DNA of 64,000 nucleotides from Thermoactinomyces mirandus (GCF_013868055.1 NZ_JACEOL010000036.1:62001-126000), one strand, 5' to 3'; positions 9,567 through 19,101 are shown, counted from the first letter of the stretch. A program made the numbers and translations. The notes: generated from the letters alone by a model not told the origin.

Positions 9567-11373
9567 CTTTTTTCCCTCCTGTTACAGGGGGCAGAGTAAA
9601 GGAAACCAATGTTCCTTTTTTATAGATGCTGTCAATTTCGATTTCGCCTTCGTGATGGTGAACAATTTCCTGTGCGATCGCCAGTCCCAGCCCGGTCCCC
9701 CCCAGGCTGCGGGAACGAGCCTTGTCCACACGGTAAAACCGTTCAAAAATTCTTCCCAAATCCTTTTTGGGAATTCCGATTCCGGTATCGGCGATGCCTA
9801 CTTCCACCATTCCCTGCGTATCGGTTTGTGCGACGATGGCGATCGACCCGCCGTCAGGTGTATATTTTACAGCGTTCGAAACAAGATTGTCCAATACCTG
9901 ATGAAGTTTGTCCCGGTCGGCAAAGATCTGCGGCAATTTTGAATGAGTGTACAAGGTAAGGGAGATGCACCTTTCCTTGCACTGGAAACTGAAATGATCA
10001 GCGACTTCCTGAAGCAGGGGTTCCAGGGAAATTTGCTGCTTGTGAAAAGTGATCTTGCGTGAATCCAGATGGGACAGTTGCAACAGGTCCTGGATCAGCC
10101 GGGTCATACGGTCAGCTTCCTGTCTTGTCACTTTCAGGAAACGCCTGGCAAGTTCCGGTTCATCCATCGCCCCGTCCTCCAGGGCTTCCAGGTAACTTTT
10201 AATGGTGGTCAAAGGTGTCCGCAGTTCATGGGAAACATTGGCAACAAAATCTTTTCGCTGTTGATCCAGCCGCTTCTGTTCCGTGACATCTTCCAAAACG
10301 ATGACCATGCCGTACATGTTTTCTTCCTTTAACTTGATTGGCGTATAGGTTACTTTCAGAATTGTATTGGTCTCAGGATCATCCGGTTTCAATTCCAGAT
10401 AAGTCTGCCGTTCCCTGGTCAGCGGCAGATCGATCAGTGTATCGGACGGCAGAATGTTATCGATCGTTTCGCCGATTTCCACAGGATGTTCCAGCAGTTT
10501 TTCAGCCCACTCGTTTTTTACGATGACCTGTCCGAGACTGTCTGTTGCGATCACTCCATCGCTCATGTTTGCCAGGACGGACTCCAGTTTTTCCTTTTCT
10601 TCTTCCTTTTCCGCCAGGGCATTTCTGAGATGGGCAGCCAGATGATTGAAGGCGTGCGCCAGTTGCCCGATTTCATCCTCGCTTCTCAAACTGACTTTGC
10701 GGTTAAAATCTCCCGCTGCCATCAAGGTTGCCTGTTCGGTGATCTCCTTGACGGGCGAGGTGATGGTTCGGGCCAGAATGACAACCAGCAGGCTGGTAAT
10801 GATCAGCGAAACGATGGTGATCTGTACCAGGATCACGCTGATTTCCTTGATGTTTTCATAAGTCTGCTTCAACGGAGCTTCAATATAAATCATGCCTGCA
10901 TAATTGTTGCCGCTGGACAGTTTTTCCGTATAAAACTGGTAGTCCTGTCCTGTTGCCGGATCGGTCCGTTTCAAAACTTCTGTTGGCTGCGCAGGCAAAC
11001 TGTAGGTGAAAGGCCGTTTTTTCAGTTTGCTTTGATTCGGTTCCGTGGAAGCAATAATAAAATTGTTTTCATCAATGATGTGAATGGTCATATCTGATTG
11101 CTGCAGGGAAGGGGCCAATTTGCTCAGCAGGGTATTTAAGTGTCTGGAGCGCTCTTCGTCATTTTGCCCTTTTGCGAGTTCCTCAGCGACTCCCATTTTT
11201 TTCAGAACCTCGGCCTGGGTACGCAGGTTTTGGTTCAGACTGTCAGTAAAATGATTTTCCAGCTGGCGGAAAAAGTAAACCCCGATCAGCTGCATGGCCA
11301 TGATGATCAGCAACAGGTAGATAACGACCAATTTCCATTGAATACTGTTGACTAGCTGTTTCCATTTTTTCAC
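9559..11373 (-). CDS. walK: Cell-wall sensor histidine kinase WalK
   Basis: WalK senses cell-wall state and phosphorylates WalR; in the Firmicutes this is the essential wall-homeostasis system. The 604-residue protein has two membrane helices (about residues 14-35 and 175-200) bracketing an extracellular PAS-like sensor, then HAMP, a cytoplasmic PAS domain, a HisKA domain with the phospho-acceptor His in NVSHELRTPL, and an HATPase with the G1 box GIADTGIGIP and G2 GGTGLGLAI. It lies 14 bases behind walR and overlaps walH. Confidence 0.96.
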   Translation of the reverse strand: MKKWKQLVNSIQWKLVVIYLLLIIMAMQLIGVYFFRQLENHFTDSLNQNLRTQAEVLKKMGVAEELAKGQNDEERSRHLNTLLSKLAPSLQQSDMTIHIIDENNFIIASTEPNQSKLKKRPFTYSLPAQPTEVLKRTDPATGQDYQFYTEKLSSGNNYAGMIYIEAPLKQTYENIKEISVILVQITIVSLIITSLLVVILARTITSPVKEITEQATLMAAGDFNRKVSLRSEDEIGQLAHAFNHLAAHLRNALAEKEEEKEKLESVLANMSDGVIATDSLGQVIVKNEWAEKLLEHPVEIGETIDNILPSDTLIDLPLTRERQTYLELKPDDPETNTILKVTYTPIKLKEENMYGMVIVLEDVTEQKRLDQQRKDFVANVSHELRTPLTTIKSYLEALEDGAMDEPELARRFLKVTRQEADRMTRLIQDLLQLSHLDSRKITFHKQQISLEPLLQEVADHFSFQCKERCISLTLYTHSKLPQIFADRDKLHQVLDNLVSNAVKYTPDGGSIAIVAQTDTQGMVEVGIADTGIGIPKKDLGRIFERFYRVDKARSRSLGGTGLGLAIAQEIVHHHEGEIEIDSIYKKGTLVSFTLPPVTGGKKDE

Positions 11374-11387
11374 CGTTTATCACCCGT

Positions 11388-12104
11388 TTACCGTTCCGAA
11401 TAAGGATCACGGATCGTATAACCAATGCCACGACGCGTGATAATGTATTTGGGAGCGCCGGGGTCATCTTCAATCTTTTCACGCAGCCGGCGGATTGTCA
11501 CATCAACCGTGCGAACATCCCCAAAGTAATCATACCCCCACACGGATTGCAAAAGGTGTTCCCGGGTCAATACCTGGTTTACATGTTTGGCCAGATAAAT
11601 GAGCAATTCAAATTCCCGGTGGGTCAGATCAATCGTTTTCCCCTTCTTGGTAATGACGAAGCTGTGCGGGTCAATCGATATGTCGCCGACTTTAATGGTA
11701 TGTTCCTTGTTTTCCACACGTTCCCGGTTGTTCCTGCTTGTCTTGGAACGCCTTAAATTGGCCTTGATCCGTGCCAGGAGTTCCCTGTTGCTGAAAGGCT
11801 TGGTGACATAGTCGTCGGCGCCCATTTCCAGCCCCAGCACTTTATCCAGTTCCGAATCTTTGGCAGTAAGCATGATAATGGGAAATTGATAATGTTGTCG
11901 GACTTGTCGGCAAACTTCAATCCCGTCAGCACCCGGCAGCATCAGATCCAGCAGCATCAGATCAGGAGGCGAGGATAGTGCCTTTTGAATTGCTTCGCTG
12001 CCATCATGGATGCATTCAACCGTATATCCTTCTTTTTCAAGATTGAACTGAATGATATCGGCAATCGGTTTTTCATCTTCTACGACATAAATTTTGGCGC
12101 TCAA
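11388..12104 (-). CDS. walR: Response regulator WalR
   Basis: WalR is an OmpR-family response regulator controlling autolysin and wall genes. The 238-residue protein has the receiver domain (phospho-Asp in [13 protein letters not shown] near residue 54, switch residues in MLTAKD and VTKPFSN) and a winged-helix output domain with the recognition region [14 protein letters not shown]. The start is the TTG at 12104, placed 8 bases behind a strong AGGAGGG site. The open frame extends upstream to 12236, but only the TTG gives the conserved N-terminus ([13 protein letters not shown]) and the family's length. Confidence 0.95.
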   Translation of the reverse strand: MSAKIYVVEDEKPIADIIQFNLEKEGYTVECIHDGSEAIQKALSSPPDLMLLDLMLPGADGIEVCRQVRQHYQFPIIMLTAKDSELDKVLGLEMGADDYVTKPFSNRELLARIKANLRRSKTSRNNRERVENKEHTIKVGDISIDPHSFVITKKGKTIDLTHREFELLIYLAKHVNQVLTREHLLQSVWGYDYFGDVRTVDVTIRRLREKIEDDPGAPKYIITRRGIGYTIRDPYSER

Positions 12105-12450
12105 GGGTGATCCCTCCTGTGACAGATTTTTTCGGTGTAAAAAGAGAACCTTCTCCCCTGAATCCGGAAAATTTATCATTATAGCAGGTACACTGGAATT
12201 TATAAACAGTTGAAAGTTAAAACCATTGTCCCACAATTGCCTGGTGAGTACAATTGGTTTTTATGTTTCTTATTTTATCATCCGCTCCTGTGGATAAACG
12301 GAAAAAGCGTCTGATTTCCACGGAACCTTAAAAAATGGAACAGGACAGGATGAAACCGGCGGGGAAGAGATCATACCAAAAATTGGGCACCGGAAGAAGA
12401 TCTTGTAACAGGTGGCGGGAATAAGATAAAGGAAAAAAGGAGGGATTCGG
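12105..12450. other. Divergent intergenic region walR / YheC-like gene
   Basis: This 346-base gap contains the divergent promoters. On the minus strand a perfect -10 TATAAT is present (plus-strand 12178-12183) about 74 bases before the walR start, but its -35 is weak (a TTTATA-like hexamer about 17 bases away). On the plus strand an AGGAGGG-type site precedes the next gene. No other gene or stable hairpin was seen. Confidence 0.45.
12178..12206 (-). promoter_or_regulatory. Probable walR operon promoter
   Basis: The minus strand carries TATAAT (12178-12183), 17 bases from a weak -35 TTTATA (12201-12206). The position, about 75 bases before the walR TTG, fits the operon promoter. Confidence 0.4.
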
Positions 12451-13200
12451 ATGAAAAAACTCCCTTATCAGCAAATTGCAAGCAAGACGCTGAAAACGAT
12501 GGTCCTGTCAAGAAACGGAAAAATCAGTCCCCATATCCCTGAAACAAAATGGTATAATTACGAACAGTTAAAACAAATGCTCCACCGTCACTCTGCGGTG
12601 TTTATCAAGCCGGACAAGGGCGGTGGCGGGGCCGGGACGGTTCGGGTAACAAAACTGGGTTCCCGGAAAGTGGAACTGCATACGTTAAACAGCCGCAAGG
12701 TGATTGATGCAAGGAAACTTCCCTTTTATCTGAAAAGTTTCCTGAATCCGAGACGTCATTATATTATTCAACAATGGATCGATCTGGGGAAAATCAACGG
12801 TCGCCCATTCGATTTGCGTGTGCATTTGCAAAAGCCGCTTTCAAGCTGGCAAATCAGCGGAGTCTGTGCCAAAATTGCGGCTCCGGGAAAAATCGTGACC
12901 AATCATTGCAAAGGCGGACAGCCTGTAGAAGCTCCAAAAGCGTTATATCAGGTGGCGGCACAAAAAAAACAAACTATTTTCCTGATGAGAAAAATATATA
13001 ATCTTTCTAAAGAAGTTGCTAAAACATTAAATGTTTTTTTCCCAGGTTTAAGGGAATTGGGGATCGATCTGGGGGTTGACAAAAAATTGGGAATCTGGAT
13101 CTTTGAAGTGAATACACGCCCCGATTTCAAAATGTTCCGCGTTTTGGAGGATCTCCATATGTATGATCGGATTCGGAAAACCCATCGGTTTATTGTTTAA
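12451..13200 (+). CDS. YheC/YheD-like ATP-grasp protein (spore-coat-associated family)
   Basis: This 249-residue protein matches the ATP-grasp family that includes the endospore coat-associated YheC and YheD. Visible family features are FIKPDKGGGGAGTVRV (glycine-rich ATP-binding loop, about residues 50-65), QQWIDLGKINGRPFDLRVHLQK, and GIDLGVDKKLGIWIFEVNTRPD near the C-terminus, where metal ligands would lie. The substrate is unknown. It is shorter than YheC and YheD (about 360-450 residues), so it represents mainly the ATP-grasp core. It has an AAAGGAGGG ribosome site and is monocistronic, ending in the terminator at 13271. Confidence 0.8.
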   Translation: MKKLPYQQIASKTLKTMVLSRNGKISPHIPETKWYNYEQLKQMLHRHSAVFIKPDKGGGGAGTVRVTKLGSRKVELHTLNSRKVIDARKLPFYLKSFLNPRRHYIIQQWIDLGKINGRPFDLRVHLQKPLSSWQISGVCAKIAAPGKIVTNHCKGGQPVEAPKALYQVAAQKKQTIFLMRKIYNLSKEVAKTLNVFFPGLRELGIDLGVDKKLGIWIFEVNTRPDFKMFRVLEDLHMYDRIRKTHRFIV

Positions 13201-13270
13201 AAACAATATTTTTACTTTTATAAAAATAAAAAATATTTTTGCCCGATTTTTTGTGGGTTAAATAATTTGC

Positions 13271-13294
13271 ACATGCGTTAAGCATGTTTTTTTC
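13271..13294 (+). terminator. Intrinsic terminator after the ATP-grasp gene
   Basis: A 6-bp stem ACATGC/GCATGT (13271-13276 and 13282-13287) with a 5-base loop is followed by a run of seven T. Stems this short are weak alone, but the T-run and the AT-rich context support it. Confidence 0.6.
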
Positions 13295-13335
13295 ATTTTC
13301 GAAAATATATAACACGATTCGACAAAGTCTTCCCG

Positions 13336-13365
13336 TTGACGGGCTTGTAGATCACCTGTTACCAT
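13336..13365 (+). promoter_or_regulatory. Promoter candidate for the 196-residue orphan gene
   Basis: TTGACG (13336-13341) is followed after 18 bases by TACCAT (13360-13365), about 55 bases before the ATG at 13420. The -35 is good and the -10 is moderate. Confidence 0.4.
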
Positions 13366-13419
13366 TAATATTAATTCTAGGTATTTAAAATTTTTTAACT
13401 AGTTGACGGAGGTGTATTT

Positions 13420-14010
13420 ATGTCTTCCATTACGGTAGGCGTTTATCTTGGCAAAAAGGACCGTTTGGTTCGCTACTGGTATGAAATTCTTCCGAAAGGT
13501 CAGTTCCCGATGCTGGTCAAATACTGCATCCAGTCTTACCTGAGGAACAATTACTTCCCATTGCAATCGATTTGCGACGGACGGCAATTGAAAGAGCAGA
13601 TCCAGAAACGGAGCGAATATGTGCCAACCCAGCGCAATGTGACTTTCACTCCGGAGGATGGCCCTGTGTACCAATGGATTAAAGGTCTTGAAAGCGGTTA
13701 TCGCAGCGAGGAAATTAAAAATATTTTGAAGGAGACGGTGGTTCATACGCTGCTGAACGAACAGCCGCATTTCCCGCCGCGTTCGATGGGACAAGTCTCC
13801 TATGGAGGCATGGAAGCTCATGAAGCCCAGGGAATGTATCATCCTTATCCCGATGAACATAAGCTGACCTTGCTGAAGAGGGAACAGATTGCCATGGAAG
13901 ATCCTTATGGTGCCTGGGATCACATGCAAAAACGTCCGGCAGACGGTGAAGCGGAAAGCAAGGAAAAAGCGAACAAGGGTTTTAGCCATATGGTCAATTA
14001 TCTGGGATAA
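13420..14010 (+). CDS. Conserved-looking hypothetical protein, 196 aa
   Basis: I do not recognise this family. The product is soluble, without signal peptide or membrane segment. The N-terminal half (about residues 1-110) looks like a compact fold with alternating strands and helices (SSITVGVYLGKKDRLVRYW and later), and the C-terminal third is rich in Pro, Met, Glu and Lys and probably unstructured. It has its own ribosome site (GGAGGTG), a promoter candidate and a terminator on both sides, so it is monocistronic. Normal codon use for the window argues for a resident gene rather than a recent import. The position between two sporulation-related genes is only suggestive. Confidence 0.7.
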   Translation: MSSITVGVYLGKKDRLVRYWYEILPKGQFPMLVKYCIQSYLRNNYFPLQSICDGRQLKEQIQKRSEYVPTQRNVTFTPEDGPVYQWIKGLESGYRSEEIKNILKETVVHTLLNEQPHFPPRSMGQVSYGGMEAHEAQGMYHPYPDEHKLTLLKREQIAMEDPYGAWDHMQKRPADGEAESKEKANKGFSHMVNYLG

Positions 14011-14099
14011 GTTCCTGATGAAAAGTCTGAGTGATTGAATGACATCATGAAAAAATGAGGAAATCACAGTGTGGAGGAAATACAGACAGAAGGAATGAA

Positions 14100-14134
14100 G
14101 GAGTCCGTCTACAATTGGTAGCGGACTCCATTTT
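14100..14134 (+). terminator. Intrinsic terminator after the 196-residue gene
   Basis: GGAGTCCG-t-CTAC pairs with GTAG-CGGACTCC (14100-14112 with 14118-14129), one bulged T, followed by ATTTTAT. Twelve base pairs with a 5-base loop. Confidence 0.7.
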
Positions 14135-14305
14135 ATATGATCAATGTCACCGGCGAAATCAAAATTTGATAGATTTTGTCGAAGAAGGCAGGATTTGAAG
14201 GATTCTTTTATTAGTTAGTGGAAGAAATCAATCATAAGAATTACAATGATTGTATATAAAAGTTGAAATTTGCCAAAATATAGCAACCGGGGAGTGCGAG
14301 CCAAA

Positions 14306-16402
14306 GTGTTGGACTATCATGCGCTGACGGAAAAGGGATTCTTCTATTATGGTATCCAGGAAATATTTTCGGCCTACCCCCTTCTGCATTGGGTCAGTGT
14401 AGGTCTGGTAACGGTCTTATTGGTTTTTCTATTATTTCTTAAACAAAAGTGGATAGAACGTTTTCCGCGTTACGGATATATGGGAGCCATCCTTCTGACC
14501 ATCCTGCTGCTGGATTTGTTCACTTTTAATATTCCGATCCTGACGGTTTATTTAATTGTCCTGGGTTATGTCCTGTTTCGGTCCAGCGAGGAAAACAGTT
14601 ATGCCGTTATAACCTGTTTTCTCGCCGGCTATCTGTCGATTTCCGTGTTTACGGTTTGGAACCGGTTGATGATCATTGAATTTTTGAGCTATTGTCTGCT
14701 GTTTCTCTGGGTTACATGGATGACCAATCACGTGCGGGACATGTTTTTTGAATTGCAAAAACAAAGAAAAAAAATTCGCTACCTGGTGGACCAGAAAAAT
14801 GAATCCAACCAGAGATTGCGGGATTTCCAGAAGGAATTGGATGAAATCTATCTGCGCGATTCGCTGACTGGCCTGTATAATCTGCATGGTTTTCAGGAAC
14901 AGGTGATTCGCACGTTATCCCGAATTTGGCCCGAACCTACCTATCATGTGATCTGTATGGACCTGACTTACTTTCGCCAGATCAACACCAAGGAAGGAAT
15001 TGACGTGGGTGACCGCATTCTCGTGCAAATCGCCCGCCAGTTAAAGAAACACCTGCCCCCTTCTGCGAAACTTGCCCGCTACGATGGCGACCAGTTTGCA
15101 GTTGGACTGATGGGAGATGAAACCGTGTTGCGCAGGTTGTTGGAGACGATTGATGCCATCATGTCGGAAATTCGTACGGAACAGAGCACGGTCAACTATT
15201 GCCTTGGTTTTGCAAGTTACCCGCAGGAAGCCAAATCCGGGGGAGAACTGATCCGGTTGGCAGAAGAGCGATTACGCATTGAACAAAACCGGATTCGGCA
15301 TAAAGAGGAAGAACAGCGGCGCCATATGGAAAAATTGTCTGCCCTGGGACAACTGGCCGCCGGCCTGGCTCATGAAATCCGTAATCCGCTCACGTCGATT
15401 CGCGGATTTGTACAGATATCAGCGGCTGAATCCAAAGCAGTAAAAAAATGGGAATCAATTATTTTGCCGGAAATTGACCGGATCAACGATCTGCTGAAGC
15501 AGTTTCTTAATTTGAGCGAGTCAAAGCCCAAACAGATTACCTGTTTTTCCCTGAATCAGTTAATGAGTGATGTTTTAAGTCTGTTAGAGCCAAAAGCCCT
15601 GTTGATGGGACATGAATTAACGCCGGCTGCTCCGCAGGAAGATGTGGAAATCGAGGCCGACCCTGAGCAGATTAAACAGGTTCTGATCAATCTCATTCAA
15701 AATGGTCTGGAAGCGTTGACGAAAAAAGGAAAAGTTGAGGTGGGCTGGAAAAGGACGGATCAGTTTGTGGTGATCACGGTAAAGGATAATGGGAGTGGAA
15801 TCAAACCGGAAGATTTTTCCCGGATTTTTGATCCTTTCTTTACGACCAAAGGCGATGGTACCGGGATGGGGCTTTCCATCTGCCAGCGCATCATTTCCGA
15901 ACATGGCGGGCAAATCACGGTAAACAGCCGGCCCGGTCGCGGCACAACCTTCCAACTGTATTTGCCGGAAAGACAGTCCCGGCAGCATATCAAGGAAGTT
16001 GACCTGAAAAGCAATGAAGTGCAGTTTAAGGATAAAACCCCGATCAAGGTGTTGAAGCTGAATCGGGTCCGAAAAGCGACAGAAGGGAGAAAAGCTGTCG
16101 AACCGGCGGTATCACCCCATGGACATGATCAGGAAAAGGATGGATCTCCAGTCAGGGAGGGAACTCTGGAAGAACGGAATGGGGAAGTGGAAATCAGCCC
16201 CAAAGTGGCAGAAAAAATTGCAGAAATTATGAGAAAAGCGGAGCAGAGTATCGCCACCAGATTTGGTGAATCGGGGTCAGGGGAAGAGAAGGTGAGTCGG
16301 TTATCCTGTCATATCCGGCAAAAAAATGAAGAAAGAAAAGAGCGGACAGCCGAAAAGGATAACACAGGTTATGCACCAAACCCCGAGTGTGCTGCAAAAT
16401 AA
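14306..16402 (+). CDS. Membrane histidine kinase with degenerate GGDEF-like domain
   Basis: A 698-residue kinase. The N-terminus has four or five membrane helices (about residues 15-150) and a short coiled coil. A GGDEF-like domain follows (about 185-335): it begins DSLTGLYNLHGF, but the signature is DGDQF instead of GGDEF (near residue 260), so diguanylate cyclase activity is unlikely. Next are a HisKA domain with phospho-acceptor His near residue 356 (AAGLAHEIRNPLTSIRGF) and an HATPase with NGSGI and GDGTGMGLSI. A 135-residue charged tail closes the protein. The HisKA resembles sporulation kinases of the KinA/KinE type, which makes a phosphorelay input to Spo0F plausible but unproven. I chose the GTG at 14306 behind a GGGGAG site; a TTG at 14270 is the alternative. 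No partner response regulator is adjacent. Confidence 0.82.
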   Translation: MLDYHALTEKGFFYYGIQEIFSAYPLLHWVSVGLVTVLLVFLLFLKQKWIERFPRYGYMGAILLTILLLDLFTFNIPILTVYLIVLGYVLFRSSEENSYAVITCFLAGYLSISVFTVWNRLMIIEFLSYCLLFLWVTWMTNHVRDMFFELQKQRKKIRYLVDQKNESNQRLRDFQKELDEIYLRDSLTGLYNLHGFQEQVIRTLSRIWPEPTYHVICMDLTYFRQINTKEGIDVGDRILVQIARQLKKHLPPSAKLARYDGDQFAVGLMGDETVLRRLLETIDAIMSEIRTEQSTVNYCLGFASYPQEAKSGGELIRLAEERLRIEQNRIRHKEEEQRRHMEKLSALGQLAAGLAHEIRNPLTSIRGFVQISAAESKAVKKWESIILPEIDRINDLLKQFLNLSESKPKQITCFSLNQLMSDVLSLLEPKALLMGHELTPAAPQEDVEIEADPEQIKQVLINLIQNGLEALTKKGKVEVGWKRTDQFVVITVKDNGSGIKPEDFSRIFDPFFTTKGDGTGMGLSICQRIISEHGGQITVNSRPGRGTTFQLYLPERQSRQHIKEVDLKSNEVQFKDKTPIKVLKLNRVRKATEGRKAVEPAVSPHGHDQEKDGSPVREGTLEERNGEVEISPKVAEKIAEIMRKAEQSIATRFGESGSGEEKVSRLSCHIRQKNEERKERTAEKDNTGYAPNPECAAK

Positions 16403-16554
16403 AGGAATCAAAATGGCCGGTGAACCATCATTCCGGGCTTATTTTTGAAAATCGAACGGTATTTGAACAATTGTTCGGGAATCTTGTTTCATGTTAAAGG
16501 TCAGGGTACACTGAAAGTGTGGTTTCGGAATCTTTTGCTAGGACACAGAAATGG

Positions 16555-16577
16555 CGGGCAATTTTGCCCGTTTTTTT
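16555..16577 (+). terminator. Intrinsic terminator after the kinase gene
   Basis: CGGGCA/TGCCCG (16555-16560 and 16565-16570) around a 4-base loop, followed by seven T. It lies 150 bases behind the kinase stop and 67 bases before the next small gene. Confidence 0.7.
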
Positions 16578-16643
16578 GTTTTTTGCATGATATATTTCCG
16601 CTTCCTTTGGTTCAAGCTAAAGTTAAAAAGGAGGCGCTTAAAG

Positions 16644-16874
16644 GTGAGTTTTCTCAATTCCATTGAATATTTTGCCCAGCATGGGGGCGTCCACTATCAG
16701 ACAAATGTGCCCAGAGAACAGATCAATCTGTATGTACGTTCATTGCCGGAGGAAAGAAGGCAAAGTTTGTATCAGGTCATGAAGGAACTGGAATCAGCCG
16801 GGATGATCACCATCTTCAACGATGGAGTCTTTACGGACGGGGAAGGAAAAATGGGCGGAAGCGATGAATGTTGA
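16644..16874 (+). CDS. Small hypothetical protein, 76 aa
   Basis: A short protein with no family that I recognise. The chosen start is GTG at 16644, 5-8 bases behind a strong AAAAAGGAGG site; the longer frame begins upstream with an unlikely hydrophobic extension. The sequence is helix-rich and has the length and helix pattern of a small winged-helix or DNA-binding fold, but no diagnostic motif can be claimed. It is followed by small hairpins and convergent pbpG. Confidence 0.5.
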   Translation: MSFLNSIEYFAQHGGVHYQTNVPREQINLYVRSLPEERRQSLYQVMKELESAGMITIFNDGVFTDGEGKMGGSDEC

Positions 16875-17013
16875 GAATCTGGACCCCGGTACCTCCAAGA
16901 TGCCGGGTTAAACGAAACCGCTCCGCTCTTCATATGGTTAGTGATGTCAGTTGATTTGGCAATAATGGAAACCCGGCACACATTTGCAAACGTGTACCGG
17001 GTTTTGGATTGAA

Positions 17014-19059
17014 TCAGAAGCTGTTTAACCAGCGCAGGAAGCGATGTAAAATGGAAAGTGTTTTGTTTGTCGGGCTGCCTGAAGGCTGGCAACGGGTCTG
17101 GGGTTCGGTTCCTGCCACAAAGTATTCCAGTTGCACCTGATTCCCGGCACATTGGGTAGTGGCGATTTGTTCACTAGCCGGATCGACGTAAACCGCCTTT
17201 ACGCCGGGAGGCATGGCAAAGACGCGAGCCGGCTGCTTTTTGGTGGCTTTTTCCATGTAGCGGGCCCAGATATACTGGGCAAGATGCGCCTGCTGGTGGG
17301 ACAGTTTTTTCCCCTGGTCGTAACCGACCCAAACCGTTGTGACAAGATCGGGAGTGTAGCCGGATAACCATCCGTCCCAGTCAGTGGTTCCCGTTTTTCC
17401 TGCCGCCGGACGGGAAAACAGGTGATAGACGCGTTGTCCTGTTCCCCCAGGTTTCAGTACGCTTTCCAACAGCTTGGTCAAAACGAACGCATGGGCCGGG
17501 GAAGTAACCCGTTCCGGTTCCGTTTTTTCTTCAACCAGAACGCGTCCATACGGGTCGACGATTTTTGTGATGCCGACGAGTGGCCTTTTTACTCCCCCGG
17601 CGGCAATGGTGGAGTAGGCTTGCGCCATTTCGTAAGGGGAAACGGGGTAACTTCCCAGCGCCAGAGAGGGAGTCGGATTGATCCTGCTTTGGATTCCCAG
17701 GCGGCGGGCCATTTGAATGACGGGATCAAATCCCACCTGTGTAAGTGTGCTAACGGCATAGATATTGTCGGAGCGGGCGATTGCTTCCCTTAACGTGATC
17801 GGTTGGTTGGCGTAATGGTTTTGGAAATTGTGCGGCTCGTATGTATTTGTTCCGAACCGGAAAACAGTCGGCTGGCTCATGATTTTTGTCAAGGGAGTAA
17901 ATCCGTTTTCAAGCGCGCTCAGGTAAACAATCGGTTTAAAGGAGGAGCCTGGCTGTCTCCGTGCAAATACCCGGTTGTATTGCGATTCGCTGTAATCCTT
18001 GCCGCCAACCATTGCCTTAATATGCCCGTTGTGCGGATTGACTGAAATCAGGGCCCCCTGTAATCCTTCGTGATTCCGGGTATAGTGATGTACCGCCCTT
18101 TCCGCAGCCCGTTGCATATCGTGGTTCAGGGTGGTGTAGATCTTCAAACCGCCATTTCTGACCAGCGACTCATCCAGCCCATACCTGGTAACGGCCGTCT
18201 GGACAAGGTAATCCCGGAAATAATTGGCGCTCACTTTTTTGTGACTGGAAGGGGGAGCAATGGCAATCGCCTTTTGCCTGGCTGATTCTGCTTCCGCTTT
18301 TGTAATGAACCTGTTTTTTACCATTAAGTCCAGGATGTGTTGTTGTCGGTCTTTGGCTCGTTTAAGATGGTGATAGGGGGAATAGTAATAGGGGCCGCGG
18401 GGGATGCCCGCCAGCAAGGCGGATTCAGCCAGATTCAGGTCTTCCACTTTTTTGTTAAAATACATTTTTGCAGCCCGGCCAATGCCATGGGCACCATGTC
18501 CATAATAGATTTCATTCAGATAAAGCTGGAGGATTTCATCTTTGCTGAAATGCAGTTCCAATTGCAAAGTATAGATGGCTTCTTTCAGTTTCCGGTTCCA
18601 GGTGCGGTCGTGGGTCAAATACAGATTGCGTGCCAGTTGCTGGGTAATGGTGCTGGCTCCCTGCACCACTTTGCCTGCCTTGATATTGGCCAGGACGGCC
18701 CGTCCGATTCCGGTGAAGGAAAAACCGTGGTGTTCGTAAAAATGCTTGTCTTCAGCGGCCAGTGTTGCCTTGATCAGTGACCGGGGGATCTGTTCCAGCC
18801 GGACGATATCACGAGGTTCCCCGTTGTCAAGGGTTCCGAGCACTTTGCCCTGGTCATCGAAGATAGTTGAACTTGAATAAGTATCGGGAGGAGGAAGGGG
18901 GCGTGACTTTAAAACCAATAATCCGATTCCGCAAAACAGGGCCAGCAAAAGGATACCGTTCACCGTGACACGCACAACGCGGGCGCATCGGTCGATGAAG
19001 CGAAAAATATCGGGGGTATCATCAAAAGGTGTCTTGGTTGAGGAATCTTGTTTTCTCAC
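17014..19059 (-). CDS. pbpG: Class A penicillin-binding protein, PbpG-like (PBP 2d)
   Basis: A bifunctional glycosyltransferase/transpeptidase that polymerises and crosslinks peptidoglycan. The 681-residue protein has an N-terminal cytoplasmic tail, one membrane helix (about residues 33-50), a GT51 domain (catalytic EDKHFYEHHG and GASTITQQLARN) and a penicillin-binding transpeptidase domain with active-site Ser in GSSFKP (SxxK), SDN (SxN) and KTGTT (KTG). All three catalytic motifs are intact. Gene order with speE-speB on the divergent side, length near the 691-residue B. subtilis PbpG, and a sigma-G-like promoter upstream support the PbpG call over PBP1A or PBP2c. It would act during spore cortex and germ-wall synthesis. 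The GTG start follows an AAGGAG site. Confidence 0.88.
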   Translation of the reverse strand: MRKQDSSTKTPFDDTPDIFRFIDRCARVVRVTVNGILLLALFCGIGLLVLKSRPLPPPDTYSSSTIFDDQGKVLGTLDNGEPRDIVRLEQIPRSLIKATLAAEDKHFYEHHGFSFTGIGRAVLANIKAGKVVQGASTITQQLARNLYLTHDRTWNRKLKEAIYTLQLELHFSKDEILQLYLNEIYYGHGAHGIGRAAKMYFNKKVEDLNLAESALLAGIPRGPYYYSPYHHLKRAKDRQQHILDLMVKNRFITKAEAESARQKAIAIAPPSSHKKVSANYFRDYLVQTAVTRYGLDESLVRNGGLKIYTTLNHDMQRAAERAVHHYTRNHEGLQGALISVNPHNGHIKAMVGGKDYSESQYNRVFARRQPGSSFKPIVYLSALENGFTPLTKIMSQPTVFRFGTNTYEPHNFQNHYANQPITLREAIARSDNIYAVSTLTQVGFDPVIQMARRLGIQSRINPTPSLALGSYPVSPYEMAQAYSTIAAGGVKRPLVGITKIVDPYGRVLVEEKTEPERVTSPAHAFVLTKLLESVLKPGGTGQRVYHLFSRPAAGKTGTTDWDGWLSGYTPDLVTTVWVGYDQGKKLSHQQAHLAQYIWARYMEKATKKQPARVFAMPPGVKAVYVDPASEQIATTQCAGNQVQLEYFVAGTEPQTRCQPSGSPTNKTLSILHRFLRWLNSF

Positions 19060-19101
19060 AAACAGGCTCCTTCCGGTAGCTTCTTCCAGCTTGGGTAAGA
19101 A

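Noticed and set aside
16465-16476. GAACAATTGTTC palindrome
   Set aside because: A 12-base palindrome in an AT-rich gap without adjacent promoter elements; could be chance.
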